Part shown: positions 48,998 to 58,732 of the stretch, one piece after another
Layout: each line of letters starts with the position of its first letter
Numbering within the stretch: the stretch's first letter is position 1
DNA from: Pseudolactococcus laudensis
GTDB lineage: Bacteria > Bacillota > Bacilli > Lactobacillales > Streptococcaceae
DNA length: 64,000 nt
Direction of reading: 5' to 3'
NCBI RefSeq assembly: GCF_013449735.1
Contig: NZ_JACBNY010000007.1
Coordinates: 34,216-98,215, forward strand
Translations under genes and position numbers: made by a program
The notes under the pieces: generated by a model
Database searches by the model: none
What the model saw: the letters and a program-made list of their open reading frames with translations, nothing else
Told to the model about the DNA's origin: nothing

Positions 48998-49966
48998 TTA
49001 AACTTTATTTATAAAGTCTAAAATCTTTGCTTGCATTTTGTCTTTTGATAGACCAAATTCATCTTGTAAGTAGTCAGGACAACCAACTTGACCAAACCTT
49101 TCGTTAACGCCAATTTTTAAAAGTTTAGCATTAATACCGGTTTCTGCTATAACATCAGCAATTGCACTTCCAAGACCGCCTGTGACTGAATGGTTTTCAA
49201 TACTAATCATCAAGTCATGCGTTTTAGAAAGTTCAATCACTAAATTGCTATCAAGTGGTTTAATCGTAAACATATCTACGACCGTTACATCAATCCCTTT
49301 TAATGCTAATTCTTCTGCAATATCTAACGTTTCACTGACGAGTTGTCCTGCTGCAAATAAAACGATATGTCTCCCTTGTTTAAGGATATTACCTTTACCC
49401 AATTCAAACCTTGCATCTGTTTCATAAACCTCGCGAACAGCTTTACGATTGGCACGGATATAATGAATACCTGCTTTATCTGCCAATTCGCGAATTAGCC
49501 AAGCGAGCTGGATGCCATCTGCGGGGTCACAAACGATACTGTTTGGAATCATACGCATCAAGGTGACATCTTCCCATGATGTATGTGTGCCACCATTTGG
49601 TCCGACAGCAAATCCTGGGTCAGAGCCAAAAATATTAATTGTCGTCTGCGCATAGCCACCAGAAATGAATAGCTGGTCAAAGGCACGTCGTGTCGCAAAA
49701 GGTGCAAAGGTATGACAGAAAGGAATGTGCCCAGTTAAACTGAGACCACTCGCAACCCCCATCATATTTGCCTCAGAGATGCCGACATTAATGAGTTGTT
49801 GACTATGTTTTTGCGTCAGGTTTGCAAAACCACTCGCACTGCCAAGATCTGCCTCTAAAGTTATCACTTTTTGATTTTTAGTTATTAACTCGTCTAATGT
49901 TGCAACAAATACAGCGCGAAGTTCTTGACCCATTTTTGTTCTATCTTGTTTAACTTGACTAAGCAT
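48998..49966 (-). CDS. Transketolase, C-terminal subunit
   Basis: A 322-residue pyrimidine-binding and C-terminal domain half of a split transketolase. LITKNQKVITLEADLG (near 27-42), NVGISEANMMGVASG and HTSWEDVTLMRMIPNS are typical. The catalytic core needs the partner encoded just upstream. GGGGGAGGAAG precedes the ATG at 49966, and the start overlaps the N-subunit stop by eight bases. Split transketolases accompany pentose or ascorbate PTS operons, where they consume the pentose-phosphate product. Confidence 0.9.
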   Translation of the reverse strand: MLSQVKQDRTKMGQELRAVFVATLDELITKNQKVITLEADLGSASGFANLTQKHSQQLINVGISEANMMGVASGLSLTGHIPFCHTFAPFATRRAFDQLFISGGYAQTTINIFGSDPGFAVGPNGGTHTSWEDVTLMRMIPNSIVCDPADGIQLAWLIRELADKAGIHYIRANRKAVREVYETDARFELGKGNILKQGRHIVLFAAGQLVSETLDIAEELALKGIDVTVVDMFTIKPLDSNLVIELSKTHDLMISIENHSVTGGLGSAIADVIAETGINAKLLKIGVNERFGQVGCPDYLQDEFGLSKDKMQAKILDFINKV

Positions 49967-50831
49967 GACTTCCTCCCCCTTTAACAACTTGTTCTTCTAA
50001 GGTGGTGATAGCTTTATCCAACTCTTCTTGATAATTAGCAAGACCAAATTTAACAGAATGATTATCCTCAACTTTTTCGAAGAATGGTACACCTTGAGCT
50101 TTTACCGTATCTAGGACAATGGCAACAGCACTATCTTTTTGGTCTTTCAAGAAATTAATCGCATCATCGATAGCTTTCACGTCATCGCCTTTAACTTTTA
50201 ACGTGATAAAACCAAAACTCTCCATTTTTTTCTGAATATCGAAAGGATTCAGAATATCGGCAGTGTAGCCATCAAGTTGTTTCTTATTATCATCAATAAA
50301 GACAATACAGCGGTTCAGTTTATTGTGTGCAATATATTGAAAGGCTTCCCAACACTGTCCTTCGTTTAATTCACCATCTCCGACAATGAGATAGGTATAG
50401 GCGTCACCTCCGGATAATTTCAAACCTGTCGCCATTCCAGCAGCAATAGATGTGCCTTGACCGAGAGAGCCTGTTGTGGCGTCCACACCTGGTATTTTCA
50501 AGCGGTCTGGATGACTGGGTAAATGCGTGCCACCTTCATTCAGTGTCAATAACCAGTCTTGAGGGAAAAATCCTTGTATGGCTAAGGTTGCGTACAAAGC
50601 AGGACCGGCATGACCTTTAGACAAGACAAGTCTATCTCGACCTTCCCAATTTGGATGATTCGGGTCTATCGCCATCTGCTTACCATAAAGGACAGCTAAC
50701 AGCTCAACAATAGACATCGAGCCACCTAGGTGACCATAGCCCATGTGTCCTAGCATTTTAAGTGTCTCTAATCGAATTTTATCTCGTAAATTTTCTAAGT
50801 CACTTAATTCTGGTCTATCATCTTTTTTCAT
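49959..50831 (-). CDS. Transketolase, N-terminal subunit
   Basis: A 290-residue thiamine-diphosphate-binding half. GYGHLGGSMSIVELLAVLYG (about 31-50), HLPSHPD, GSLGQGTSIAAGMA and the ThDP motif VGDGELNEGQCWEA...DDNKKQLDG are all present. AAGGAGAAAAA precedes the ATG at 50831; an upstream frame of 18 codons is not used. It follows the EIIC gene stop by 25 bases. Intact though its transport partner is broken. Confidence 0.92.
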   Translation of the reverse strand: MKKDDRPELSDLENLRDKIRLETLKMLGHMGYGHLGGSMSIVELLAVLYGKQMAIDPNHPNWEGRDRLVLSKGHAGPALYATLAIQGFFPQDWLLTLNEGGTHLPSHPDRLKIPGVDATTGSLGQGTSIAAGMATGLKLSGGDAYTYLIVGDGELNEGQCWEAFQYIAHNKLNRCIVFIDDNKKQLDGYTADILNPFDIQKKMESFGFITLKVKGDDVKAIDDAINFLKDQKDSAVAIVLDTVKAQGVPFFEKVEDNHSVKFGLANYQEELDKAITTLEEQVVKGGGSHA

Positions 50832-50856
50832 TTTTTCTCCTTGAATGACATCTGTC

Positions 50857-52224
50857 TTATGCTTCTGTTGATTTTTTAGCAACACGAACTGTTGTCACTT
50901 TGCTTGCAACTAAAACGAGTCCTAATACGACTAAAATACCAATCATCACAAGCATCTTGCCACCACCATTGGCCATGTTACCAAGTAAAAGACCGACAAC
51001 ACCATAGTCAGTATCAGAGAATGTAGAGCCAGCAAAACCTAAGTCACCCATAACAGGCATGAGGAAAATCGGCATGAAACTAATTAAAATACCTTGTAGG
51101 AATGAGCCAAGCACAGCCCCTCTCACACCACCAGTCGCATTACCATAGACACCTGCAGTTGCACCGCAGAAGAAATGCGGTACGACGCCTGGAATGATAA
51201 TCGGTAAACCAGTCACAGCCATAATAATCAGTGAAAGAATACCGCCAACAAATGATGAGAAGAAACCAATTAATACAGCGTTTGGTGCATAAGGAAAAAC
51301 AATCGGGCAATCTAGTGCTGGTTTGGCATTCGGTACTAGTTTTTCCGAGATACCTTTGAAGGCAGGTACAATTTCTGCCAAAATCAAGCGAACACCAGCT
51401 AGGATAATAAAGACACCCGCTGCAAAGCTACCTGCTTATTGCAAGGCATAGACGATATAGTTTGTGCCACCTGAGAGTTTTTCTGTCACATAAGCATTAC
51501 CTGTAAAAATGGCAACAATCATATAGACAATACCCATTGTGATTGTAATCGAAACAGTTGAATCACGTAGGAAAGCTAGACCTTTAGGGAAATTAATATC
51601 TTCAGTTGATTTTTCTTTATTGCCGAAATATTTGCCAATAATGGCTGAAAAGGCATAGCCGAAATTACCCGTATGTGCTAAGGCAACCGAATCGTTTTTC
51701 GTCACTTGAACGGTAAAGGGTTGTAAAATTGCTGGGAAAACTGTATTTGCGATCCCTAGAGAGATGCCGCCAAAGAGGACAAGCAAGAAACCATCCAACC
51801 CAGAAACACTTAGAATGACAGCAATCATACAAGCCATATATAAGGTCGCATGTCCAGTCAGATAAATATATTTGTAGCGCGTGATCCGTGCAAATAAGAT
51901 GTTAAAGAGCATCCCTGCTAACATAATTAATGCCGTATAAGTCCCAAATTTTTCTAAAGCAACGGCAACAATTGCTTCATTGTTTGGCACAACACCAGTC
52001 ACATGGAAGGCTTTCTGGAACATAATCCCAAACGGTTCCAAAGAAGAGACAACAAAGTTTGCACCAGCCGTCACAATCAAGAAACCGACAAACGTCTTAA
52101 TCCCACCTCGAATAATATCTGCAATCCCTTTTTTCTGCAGTAACAAACCGACAACTGCAATAAATGCGACTAAAATAGCGGGCGTACTCGCAATATCAAT
52201 TAATACATCTAAAACATTTTTCAT
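50857..52224 (-). pseudogene. ulaA: PTS ascorbate-type EIIC (UlaA/SgaT), in-frame stop
   Basis: A full-length UlaA-type permease (about 455 codons) is readable in one frame. The first 262 residues run from IASTPAILVAFIAVVGLLLQKK to TNYIVYALQ, and AGSFAAGVFIILAGVRLILA to the end is in the same frame. The only interruption is TAA at 51436-51438. Eleven or so membrane segments would be cut into two halves; the second has no good start. The gene would fail to import its sugar. Possible readthrough cannot be excluded. It has a clean GGAGAATAATC start and is followed by intact EIIB and transketolase genes. Confidence 0.9.
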
Positions 52225-52260
52225 GTTGATTATTCTCCTAATCTAGTTTATCAGTCATCT

Positions 52261-52545
52261 CTAAGCAAGCAAACCAGCAGCTTTGACAACTGCTGTCACT
52301 TTTTCTCTTAATTCGTCCATGTCAATGATAGAGTCCAAGACCGTAACATTCCCTAAATGCGTTGTACTATCAGCTAAGTCACCACCCACAAAAAACATAT
52401 CTGCTAATTCAGGTGCTGCACTCCCCACATCATAATGTTGTACGTCTATATCTTCTAAACCTAATTCTTTTAAAATCGTTTTGATGTTCATTTCTACCAT
52501 AAAACTTGACCCTAGTCCTGAGCCACATACTGCTGCTAATTTCAT
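52261..52545 (-). CDS. ulaB: PTS ascorbate-type EIIB (UlaB)
   Basis: A 94-residue phosphocarrier. Phosphorylated cysteine is C7 in AAVCGSGLGSSFMVEMNI. The order BglG-type regulator, EIIB, EIIC, transketolase N, transketolase C is that of Gram-positive ascorbate/pentose operons. A separate EIIA gene is not seen, so the EIIA-like domain of the regulator or another locus may supply phosphate. Intact. Confidence 0.88.
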   Translation of the reverse strand: MKLAAVCGSGLGSSFMVEMNIKTILKELGLEDIDVQHYDVGSAAPELADMFFVGGDLADSTTHLGNVTVLDSIIDMDELREKVTAVVKAAGLLA

Positions 52546-52615
52546 ATTTTATTCCCTTCTTTTCTGCAACTTTCACACATCGTGAAATATTGAACCTTGA
52601 CTTGCATAGGCAAAA

Positions 52616-54439
52616 TTATTCGCCCTCCTGAATTAATGTCACTATTTCTTCTGTCGTTTCAGCTTCTAAAAGCCGTTGTACTGCAGTTTTATCCGTCAAT
52701 ATCTTCGTTAAACTGCTTAGAGCACGCAGATGTGTTTCATTATCAACTGCCGCTAAGCAAATAAAGATACGGATTGGATGTTTTTCATCATCCAATAGAT
52801 AAACAGGCTCCGAAAATTTCAATAGAGACATGGCTAAATCTTTGACACCATCCTCCGGCCTAGCATGCGGCAAAGCAATCCCAAAACCTAAATGAATAAA
52901 CGGACCAAAATCAAGCACTTTTTGAACCATCGCATCTAAATACCGCGGCTCTATATCATCATTTTGGACAAGTGGCGCTCCAGCCATGTGAATCGCATCC
53001 TGCCAGTTCGGCATCGGCGTTTCATGGTTAAAGCGAATTTTATCAGGTGTTAATAATTCTGAAAGCATTGGGGATTCATCACCTTTCTTTTTTAACTGCT
53101 TCATCATTTTTTTAGTGACTAGTTTTTTTATTTTGTCCTGTGTCACCCCTTCTTTTAATGTCACATAAGGTAAAATAGTTTCTAGTATGTCAGTAACGGA
53201 CGGTACGACCACGCTAGGTAATAACAACTCTCGCTGTACCTTTCGCAATAATTCAACCTTATCAATTGTGCTCAAAATAGGTGGCATCACATAAAGTGGT
53301 TTGTGCGTCTCCAACGCAACACTCGAAAAGATTAAATCGTAGTCATCCAAAGGCATCTGGTCTAATTCAAAGAAGGACCTCGCCTCTATAAAATCAATCA
53401 TTGGAAAAAGCGTTGCTAACTCTGAACGCATAATCAAAGAACTACTCATTCCACTAGGACAAACGACTAAAGCTCTGTATCGCTTATCTTCCGGTCGTTC
53501 TGCCATATTGGCAATCTCGCCACCAAACAATATCGTAAAATACCCAACTTCACTATCTGGTAATCTCTCACCAAGTAACTCCTCTAAGGGTATCAAACTG
53601 TAGTGTGTGATTTGAAAGAGATGATTGTACTGTTTTTGAATTTGCTCAATCAAGACATTTTGAATGGTAAATTTTCCTAAGATACGAAAATAGGCTGGCA
53701 CAAGATGTGCATAAATATGGTCAACGACATTAGTAAATGCTTTAAATTCAATACCAGTCGAGTGCTCAACTTTACGACAAATCTCGTAAGAACAGTCGTA
53801 GAGAAATTCAGTCCCATATTCCCGAACTTTGGCTTGAATCATACCCATCAAAACCATTGCCCAGTAATTTGTTTCGGCATCCTGATTAACAACGCTAGGA
53901 AAATACTGGACTAACTCAACCACTTTTTTCTTGATGATTAAGTGATTTAGGACACTATTTTCTTTGTCAGTCAATACAATTGCGTGTGTACTGGAACGAA
54001 TAATCACAAAGGCTAAGAAATAGATTGTTTCTTCTATCCTGCTCGGTACAACAGTCAGACGATGATTTTTTAAGAACTGTCGAATGTCTGTCATCACGCG
54101 CAAATGAAAGTCATCCGAAAATTGATTTAAAAGTTTCACCATCAATTCTTTAGTGGTAGGTTGATAAAGTAAGGCAAGAATACTTTTTTGAATGAGTTGC
54201 CGAACCAGTCTCTCATCACCATAAAAACGGTAACCAGATTGTCGACTATATTTAAGGACAACACCATTTTCTTGGGCATATTTCTGTATTTTCTTAATGT
54301 CTGTTAAAACAGTTCCTCGAGAAACTAACAGCGCATCTTGTAAATGGTAAACAGAAATTTCTTCTAATTCAGCTGAAATCATAAGAATTGCCAGAGCTTG
54401 TCTGTCATTTTCAGTCAAATTGATTGCTTGCCTTATCAT
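52616..54439 (-). CDS. BglG/MtlR-family regulator with PTS domains
   Basis: A 607-residue regulator. Two N-terminal helix-turn-helix regions (about 5-80, LQDALLVSRGTVLTDIKKIQ), two PRDs (about 180-390) with histidines for PTS phosphorylation, an EIIB-like domain (VCPSGMSSSLIMRSELA, near 325-341) and a C-terminal EIIA-like domain with FIHLGFGIALPHARPEDGV (phosphohistidine). It likely activates the operon below it when its sugar is present. The EIIA domain may also phosphorylate EIIB. Its promoter carries a cre site. Confidence 0.9.
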   Translation of the reverse strand: MIRQAINLTENDRQALAILMISAELEEISVYHLQDALLVSRGTVLTDIKKIQKYAQENGVVLKYSRQSGYRFYGDERLVRQLIQKSILALLYQPTTKELMVKLLNQFSDDFHLRVMTDIRQFLKNHRLTVVPSRIEETIYFLAFVIIRSSTHAIVLTDKENSVLNHLIIKKKVVELVQYFPSVVNQDAETNYWAMVLMGMIQAKVREYGTEFLYDCSYEICRKVEHSTGIEFKAFTNVVDHIYAHLVPAYFRILGKFTIQNVLIEQIQKQYNHLFQITHYSLIPLEELLGERLPDSEVGYFTILFGGEIANMAERPEDKRYRALVVCPSGMSSSLIMRSELATLFPMIDFIEARSFFELDQMPLDDYDLIFSSVALETHKPLYVMPPILSTIDKVELLRKVQRELLLPSVVVPSVTDILETILPYVTLKEGVTQDKIKKLVTKKMMKQLKKKGDESPMLSELLTPDKIRFNHETPMPNWQDAIHMAGAPLVQNDDIEPRYLDAMVQKVLDFGPFIHLGFGIALPHARPEDGVKDLAMSLLKFSEPVYLLDDEKHPIRIFICLAAVDNETHLRALSSLTKILTDKTAVQRLLEAETTEEIVTLIQEGE

Positions 54440-54462
54440 CTTTATCTCCTTCTCACACTTTA

Positions 54463-54491
54463 ATTGTAAATGACAACGCTTTCAAAGTAAA
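54463..54491 (-). promoter_or_regulatory. PTS operon promoter with cre site in the spacer
   Basis: TTTACT (54486-54491), 17 bases, TACAAT (54463-54468) on the minus strand. TGAAAGCGTTGTCA (54471-54484) in the spacer is a clear cre dyad, so CcpA would repress. Confidence 0.75.
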
Positions 54492-54602
54492 GAAACGTTG
54501 AGTTCAAATTGCTTGTCTATATTTTTGATTGACTGTACTGAATGATTAAAAACCTTAATTATCACCTTTCATCACTGTATTTTAACGATAAAATCAAATA
54601 CA

Positions 54603-54630
54603 AAAAAGCAAGCTTTTAACTTACTTCTCT
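54603..54630 (-). terminator. Terminator after the rbsB-fbp chimera
   Basis: AAGTAAG-TTAAAAG-CTTGCTTTTTT on the minus strand. It probably belonged to the fbp gene whose end is joined to rbsB. Confidence 0.75.
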
Positions 54631-54636
54631 ACTGTT

Positions 54637-55773
54637 TTACGTCATATAATCCATTAAATCTGTCAAATCGACAATATCAGCTCGTAATTTATCACCAATG
54701 GTTGTGTCTTTAATCAAGCGACGTTTGGGCTTTTCTTCTAAGAAATATTTTAAGGATTCGTTGCCTTTACCCTTAGCCAAAATTTCTTCAATAGAGGTGA
54801 AAGGCGCGTGTGTCACGATTTTAAAACCATAGGAGTCATTTAAAAGCGAATAGCCTGCGATACCTGTCGTTTTCTGATAGGCTTTACTCATACCGCCATC
54901 TATCACCATGAGTTTCCCATTGGCTTTGATTGGACTTTCGCCACTTGCGACTTTGACTGGTGTATACCCGTTAATCACAACTGATTGTGGGTCATTCAAG
55001 CCAAATTCTGCCAAGATCATGTCCATGATTTCTGGTTTTTCTCTATAGGCAAAGTAGGGATTTTCGCCTTCCTTATGCGTGCGCTTATCTGCTATAAAAT
55101 AGCGCTCAAATGTCGTCATGGACGAGCGACCAAATAATACTTCTGCTCTATCAAAATTTGCTGATTGGCTGTCAATAAGTGTTAATTTTTCTTTTGCAAT
55201 TTTTTCAAATCCTTTACCACGTTCTCGAGTAGTTGATGCCCCTGGTGTCCCCTGTAATTGAAGTACTTTTGCTTTTTCGCCAAGGAGTTCTACAATGTAG
55301 TTTGCAGCCATTTCTCCACCAGAAACGTTATTAGAAGCGACTGTCGATAAGATTTTACCGCCATCACTGCCACGGTCAATGGCAATGACTGGTATGCCTG
55401 CTTTATTTGCAGATTCTACTGCGGGAACAATCGCTGATGAATCGACTGGATTAACCAAAATCACATCAACACCCTGCTGAATTAAATCTTCAATATCATT
55501 ACTTTGTTTAGCAGTATCGTCTTGTGCATCCAAAATCTTAATTGTAGACCCTTTTTCATCTGCTAGTTCTTTAACCCCATTTTGAATATCAACAAAGAAT
55601 GGGTTATTAAGTGTTGAAAGCGACACACCAATTTTCAAATCCTTGGCTTTTTTCTCCGTTTTTGTTGTCCCATTATTTGATCCGTTATCAAGTCCTGTTT
55701 TACCACAACCAACTAGAAAACCAATACTCAATGCCATACCAACTGCTACTGTTATTACTTTTTTTAGTTTCAT
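54637..55773 (-). CDS. Chimera: RbsB N-terminal half fused to class III FBPase C-terminus
   Basis: A 378-codon uninterrupted frame made of two unrelated genes. Residues 1-211 are ribose-binding protein RbsB: lipobox LVGC at 20-23, IGVSLSTLNNPFFVDIQNG, and LTLIDSQSANFDRA. From about residue 213 the sequence is the end of a class III fructose-1,6-bisphosphatase: LFGRSSMTTFERYFIADK, PIKANGKLMVIDGGMSKAYQ, TTGIAGYSLL. The junction is near 55,138. RbsB lacks its second lobe, and FBPase lacks its first ~470 residues. NGYTPVK has tyrosine where the family has a metal-binding histidine (NGHTPVK). Neither function can survive; an exported or degraded hybrid is likely. The precise frame match is remarkable. 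Confidence 0.9.
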   Translation of the reverse strand: MKLKKVITVAVGMALSIGFLVGCGKTGLDNGSNNGTTKTEKKAKDLKIGVSLSTLNNPFFVDIQNGVKELADEKGSTIKILDAQDDTAKQSNDIEDLIQQGVDVILVNPVDSSAIVPAVESANKAGIPVIAIDRGSDGGKILSTVASNNVSGGEMAANYIVELLGEKAKVLQLQGTPGASTTRERGKGFEKIAKEKLTLIDSQSANFDRAEVLFGRSSMTTFERYFIADKRTHKEGENPYFAYREKPEIMDMILAEFGLNDPQSVVINGYTPVKVASGESPIKANGKLMVIDGGMSKAYQKTTGIAGYSLLNDSYGFKIVTHAPFTSIEEILAKGKGNESLKYFLEEKPKRRLIKDTTIGDKLRADIVDLTDLMDYMT

Positions 55774-55853
55774 TTTTCTTTCTCCTTCAAATCTAAATGA
55801 CGTTTACCTTCCGTTTTTTTCGTTTTACTTTATATTATTCATCCTTTCTATTT

Positions 55854-56330
55854 TTAATTCTTTTTACGACGATCCATCAAAACCGCTATTAGAATGACTA
55901 CCCCTTTTACAATTTGTTGATAAAAACTTGATACACCAAGTAGATTCAAACCATTATTAAGCGTACCGATGATTAAGGCACCGAACAATGTACCCAAAAT
56001 TCGACCACGACCACCTGACAAACTTGTGCCACCAAGAACAACTGCAGCAATAGCATCCATCTCATAACTTTGTCCTGCTGTTGGTGAGCGGAATTTAATC
56101 TTGATGTGATAATTAGGCCGCTAATAGAAGCCATCATACCTGAAATCGTGTAGATCAAAATTTTAACCTTATCAATTTTAACACCCGCAATATGTGCCGC
56201 TTTCTCATTTCCACCAATGGCATATGTTTCCTTACCAAAGGCTTTTTTATGTAACAAGACATAAAGAATGGCAAAGACAACAAACATCAAAACGACAGGA
56301 AATGGTATACCAAATAAATAACCACGACCA
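55854..56330 (-). pseudogene. rbsC: Ribose ABC permease RbsC, 5' deletion and frameshift
   Basis: The latter half of RbsC is readable: GIPFPVVLMFVVFAILYVLL, FGKETYAIGGNEKAAHIAGV, YTISGMMASISGLIITSRLN, then after a frameshift AIAAVVLGGTSLSGGRGRIL to the end NNGLNLLGVSSFYQQIVKG. The first ~160 residues are missing. A one-base loss near 56,085 (SRLNSA to PTAGQSYEMD) changes frame. It continues without a break from RbsA sequence, so the same deletion ended rbsA. Nonfunctional. Confidence 0.92.
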
Positions 56331-57437
56331 ATCTTCCGTTTTCTTATCAACAAAACCTTTTCTAACAAAACTTTTCAGGCTTGGTAATACTATATTCTCA
56401 CCAATACTAAAATCTAAAACTAAGCCTTCTTCTTTCCGATTTTCAGTTAGAAAACCAAGTCCATTCGCAATCGCATTTACCGGTGTCAACTCCTTTAAGG
56501 TGATACCATCAATGTTAATTTCGCCTGACGTTATACGATCCAGTCCAAAGATACCACGCATGATTTCTGTGCGCCCAGCTCCCATCAGCCCTGAAAATCC
56601 AACAATTTCTCCACGTCTAACGGTGAAATTGATATTTTTAAATCCTTTACCGGTCAAATCTTTGACTTGGAAAATATCATTTAAAATTTCTGAAGTTTTC
56701 TCAGGATAATAGTCCGTAATATCTCGCCCAACCATCTTCTTGACAAGTTCGTCCTTAGTCGTTTCAGATGTTTTTGTCGTATCAATTGATAGTCCATCAC
56801 GCATTACAGTTATCTCATCTGTTATTCGGAAAATTTCTTCCATTCTATGAGAGATATAGACAATTGCAATCCCTTCAGCTTTTAACTTTTTGATGACCTC
56901 AAATAAGATTTCTATTTCTTTTTCTGTCAATGCTGCAGTCGGTTCATCCATAATTAGAAAACTTAAGTCATACAGCATACTTTTCGCAATTTCTATCATT
57001 TGTTGTTCACCGACAGATAAGGTGCCAATAACTTGATTCAAGTCAATTTCAATTCCTAATTTCTCAAAGACTGTAATTGCTTTTCTTGTCATCTCTTTTT
57101 GGCTTAAAAATCCGAATTTATTTTTAATTTCTTTTCCCAAAAATAGATTCTCTAACACAGTCATCTCTGTAAACGTATTCATTTCTTGATGAATGAAACT
57201 AATCCCTGCCATTTCAGCTTCTCGTGGATTAGCAAAATACTTTTCTACACCATCAACTTTAATTGTCCCACCATCTTTTAGGTAAAGGCCAGTTAAAATA
57301 TTCATAAGTGTCGATTTTCCAGCACCATTTTCACCCATCAACGCATGGATTGTGCCATGTTTGATCAAAATACTCACATCGTTCAGTACTTGGTTACTAC
57401 CAAATGCTTTGACAATATGGTTCATTTCAATATCCAT
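56247..57437 (-). pseudogene. rbsA: Ribose ABC ATPase RbsA, truncated by deletion into rbsC
   Basis: The first ~369 residues of RbsA: Walker A MGENGAGKSTLMNILTG, signature LSVGEQQMIEIAKSM, Walker B LSFLIMDEPTAALTEKE of the first ATPase domain, and the start of the second domain (GLMGAGRTEIMRGIFG). Near 56,330 the frame enters rbsC sequence out of frame, giving a tail of 27 unrelated residues. The signature and Walker B of the second domain are lost. Start MDIEMNHIVKAFG at 57437 after AGGAATTGAG. Full RbsA has ~490 residues. Confidence 0.92.
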
Positions 57438-57453
57438 TGTCTCAATTCCTTTC

Positions 57454-57852
57454 TTAAAAAATGACACCCGATACTAAAATGATATTGGCATAAGGTGTTG
57501 CTTCTCCTGTCCGAATAACTGCTTTCGTTTCATTTGTTTTTTCCTTAAATAGACGATGAGAGATATATTCTATTTCTACTTGCTCAGGCAAAAAACGTTT
57601 AATTTCAGTCAACATAGTTTCATTTTGCGTCTTTATTTCTTCTGCCAAAATGACTTTTTCTACTTCAACATGCTGCAAATAATCTGTCAACACCGTTAAA
57701 AATTTGGGTTCACCCATCTTAACTGCCAAATCTATTTTGGGTACTGTTGCTGGTACTGGCAGTCCCATATCACCAATGGTTACCATATCCATATGTCCTA
57801 AATCATCTACGACTTTAGCAATCTGGCTATTCAAAATGCCATGTTTTTTCAT
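57454..57852 (-). CDS. rbsD: D-ribose pyranase RbsD
   Basis: A 132-residue enzyme converting beta-pyranose to beta-furanose ribose before phosphorylation. MKKHGILNSQIAKVVDDLGHMD has the catalytic histidine at the N-terminus (KHGILN), and GDMGLPVP and IRTGEATPYANIIL are signature regions. Start 57852 lies 26 bases inside the end of rbsK. Intact, although the transporter is destroyed. Confidence 0.93.
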   Translation of the reverse strand: MKKHGILNSQIAKVVDDLGHMDMVTIGDMGLPVPATVPKIDLAVKMGEPKFLTVLTDYLQHVEVEKVILAEEIKTQNETMLTEIKRFLPEQVEIEYISHRLFKEKTNETKAVIRTGEATPYANIILVSGVIF

Positions 57853-58732
57853 AAAACTCACTCTCTTTCATCTTTTCAAGCGTCGGCATCCCACCTTGTG
57901 CCCCAAAGCCTTGCACAGAAATAGATGCTGCTAAATTCCCAAATTTAATCGCATTTTTAAGGTCTAAGTGTTTCAGGATGGCATAAGCAAAAGCGCCATT
58001 AAACGTATCTCCAGCTCCTGTGGTATCAGTTGGTTTAACCTTAAAAGCAGGGACTAAAATTTCGTGTTTCCCATCATGGAAATACACACCTTTTGATCCC
58101 AAGGTAACAACTAATTTTTGCGGATATTTTGCTAATGCAGCTTCCCGCGTCAAATGAGGAAATAGGATTGATAATTCGTGTTCATTTGGTGTTAGATAAG
58201 TGATTTTTTCGATCAACTCTTCACTTATTTTTCTTGCTGGAGCAGGATTTAATAAGACATTGACATGATGTTCGTAGCAATAATTGATAATCGCTTCATT
58301 TGTTACTTGTGGAATTTCATTTTGTAAGATCACAAGCTCACTGTCTTTTAATAAAGACCAAAAATCATCCTTAAGATTGTCTAGTGTTACCTCATTGTTA
58401 GCACTTGGTACAACGATGATGCGATTATCATCATCATATAAGATAATATGGGCTGTTCCTGTTGCTTGTGGAACCGTTCCCACAAAATCGAGATTAATTT
58501 GATTCTTTTTAAGATTTTCAATGATCGCTTTACCATTGCTATCATTGCCAACCGCACCTACCATAAATGGTCTTGCTCCAAGCCGGCCTAAGGCAACTGT
58601 TTGATTGGCGCCTTTGCCACCAAAAGCTGTATCAAATGATGTCCCAAATACAGTTTCACCTGAATTAGGTATGACACCCGTACTAATGATATTATCTATG
58701 GCTAGACTGCCAACCACTGTTACATTTTTCAT
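57827..58732 (-). CDS. rbsK: Ribokinase RbsK
   Basis: A 301-residue PfkB-family kinase making ribose-5-phosphate. GGKGANQTVALGRLG (about 37-51), AVGNDSNGKAI, and the anion hole plus catalytic base TTGAGDTFNGAFAYA (about 241-255) are complete. It directly follows rbsR (adjacent stop and start) and overlaps rbsD. It could still serve ribose produced inside the cell. Confidence 0.95.
   Translation of the reverse strand: MKNVTVVGSLAIDNIISTGVIPNSGETVFGTSFDTAFGGKGANQTVALGRLGARPFMVGAVGNDSNGKAIIENLKKNQINLDFVGTVPQATGTAHIILYDDDNRIIVVPSANNEVTLDNLKDDFWSLLKDSELVILQNEIPQVTNEAIINYCYEHHVNVLLNPAPARKISEELIEKITYLTPNEHELSILFPHLTREAALAKYPQKLVVTLGSKGVYFHDGKHEILVPAFKVKPTDTTGAGDTFNGAFAYAILKHLDLKNAIKFGNLAASISVQGFGAQGGMPTLEKMKESEFYEKTWHFE

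Noticed and set aside
55611..55897. Plus-strand hydrophobic frames opposite the rbsB start
   Set aside because: Hydrophobicity arises from reading the lysine-rich signal region backwards.
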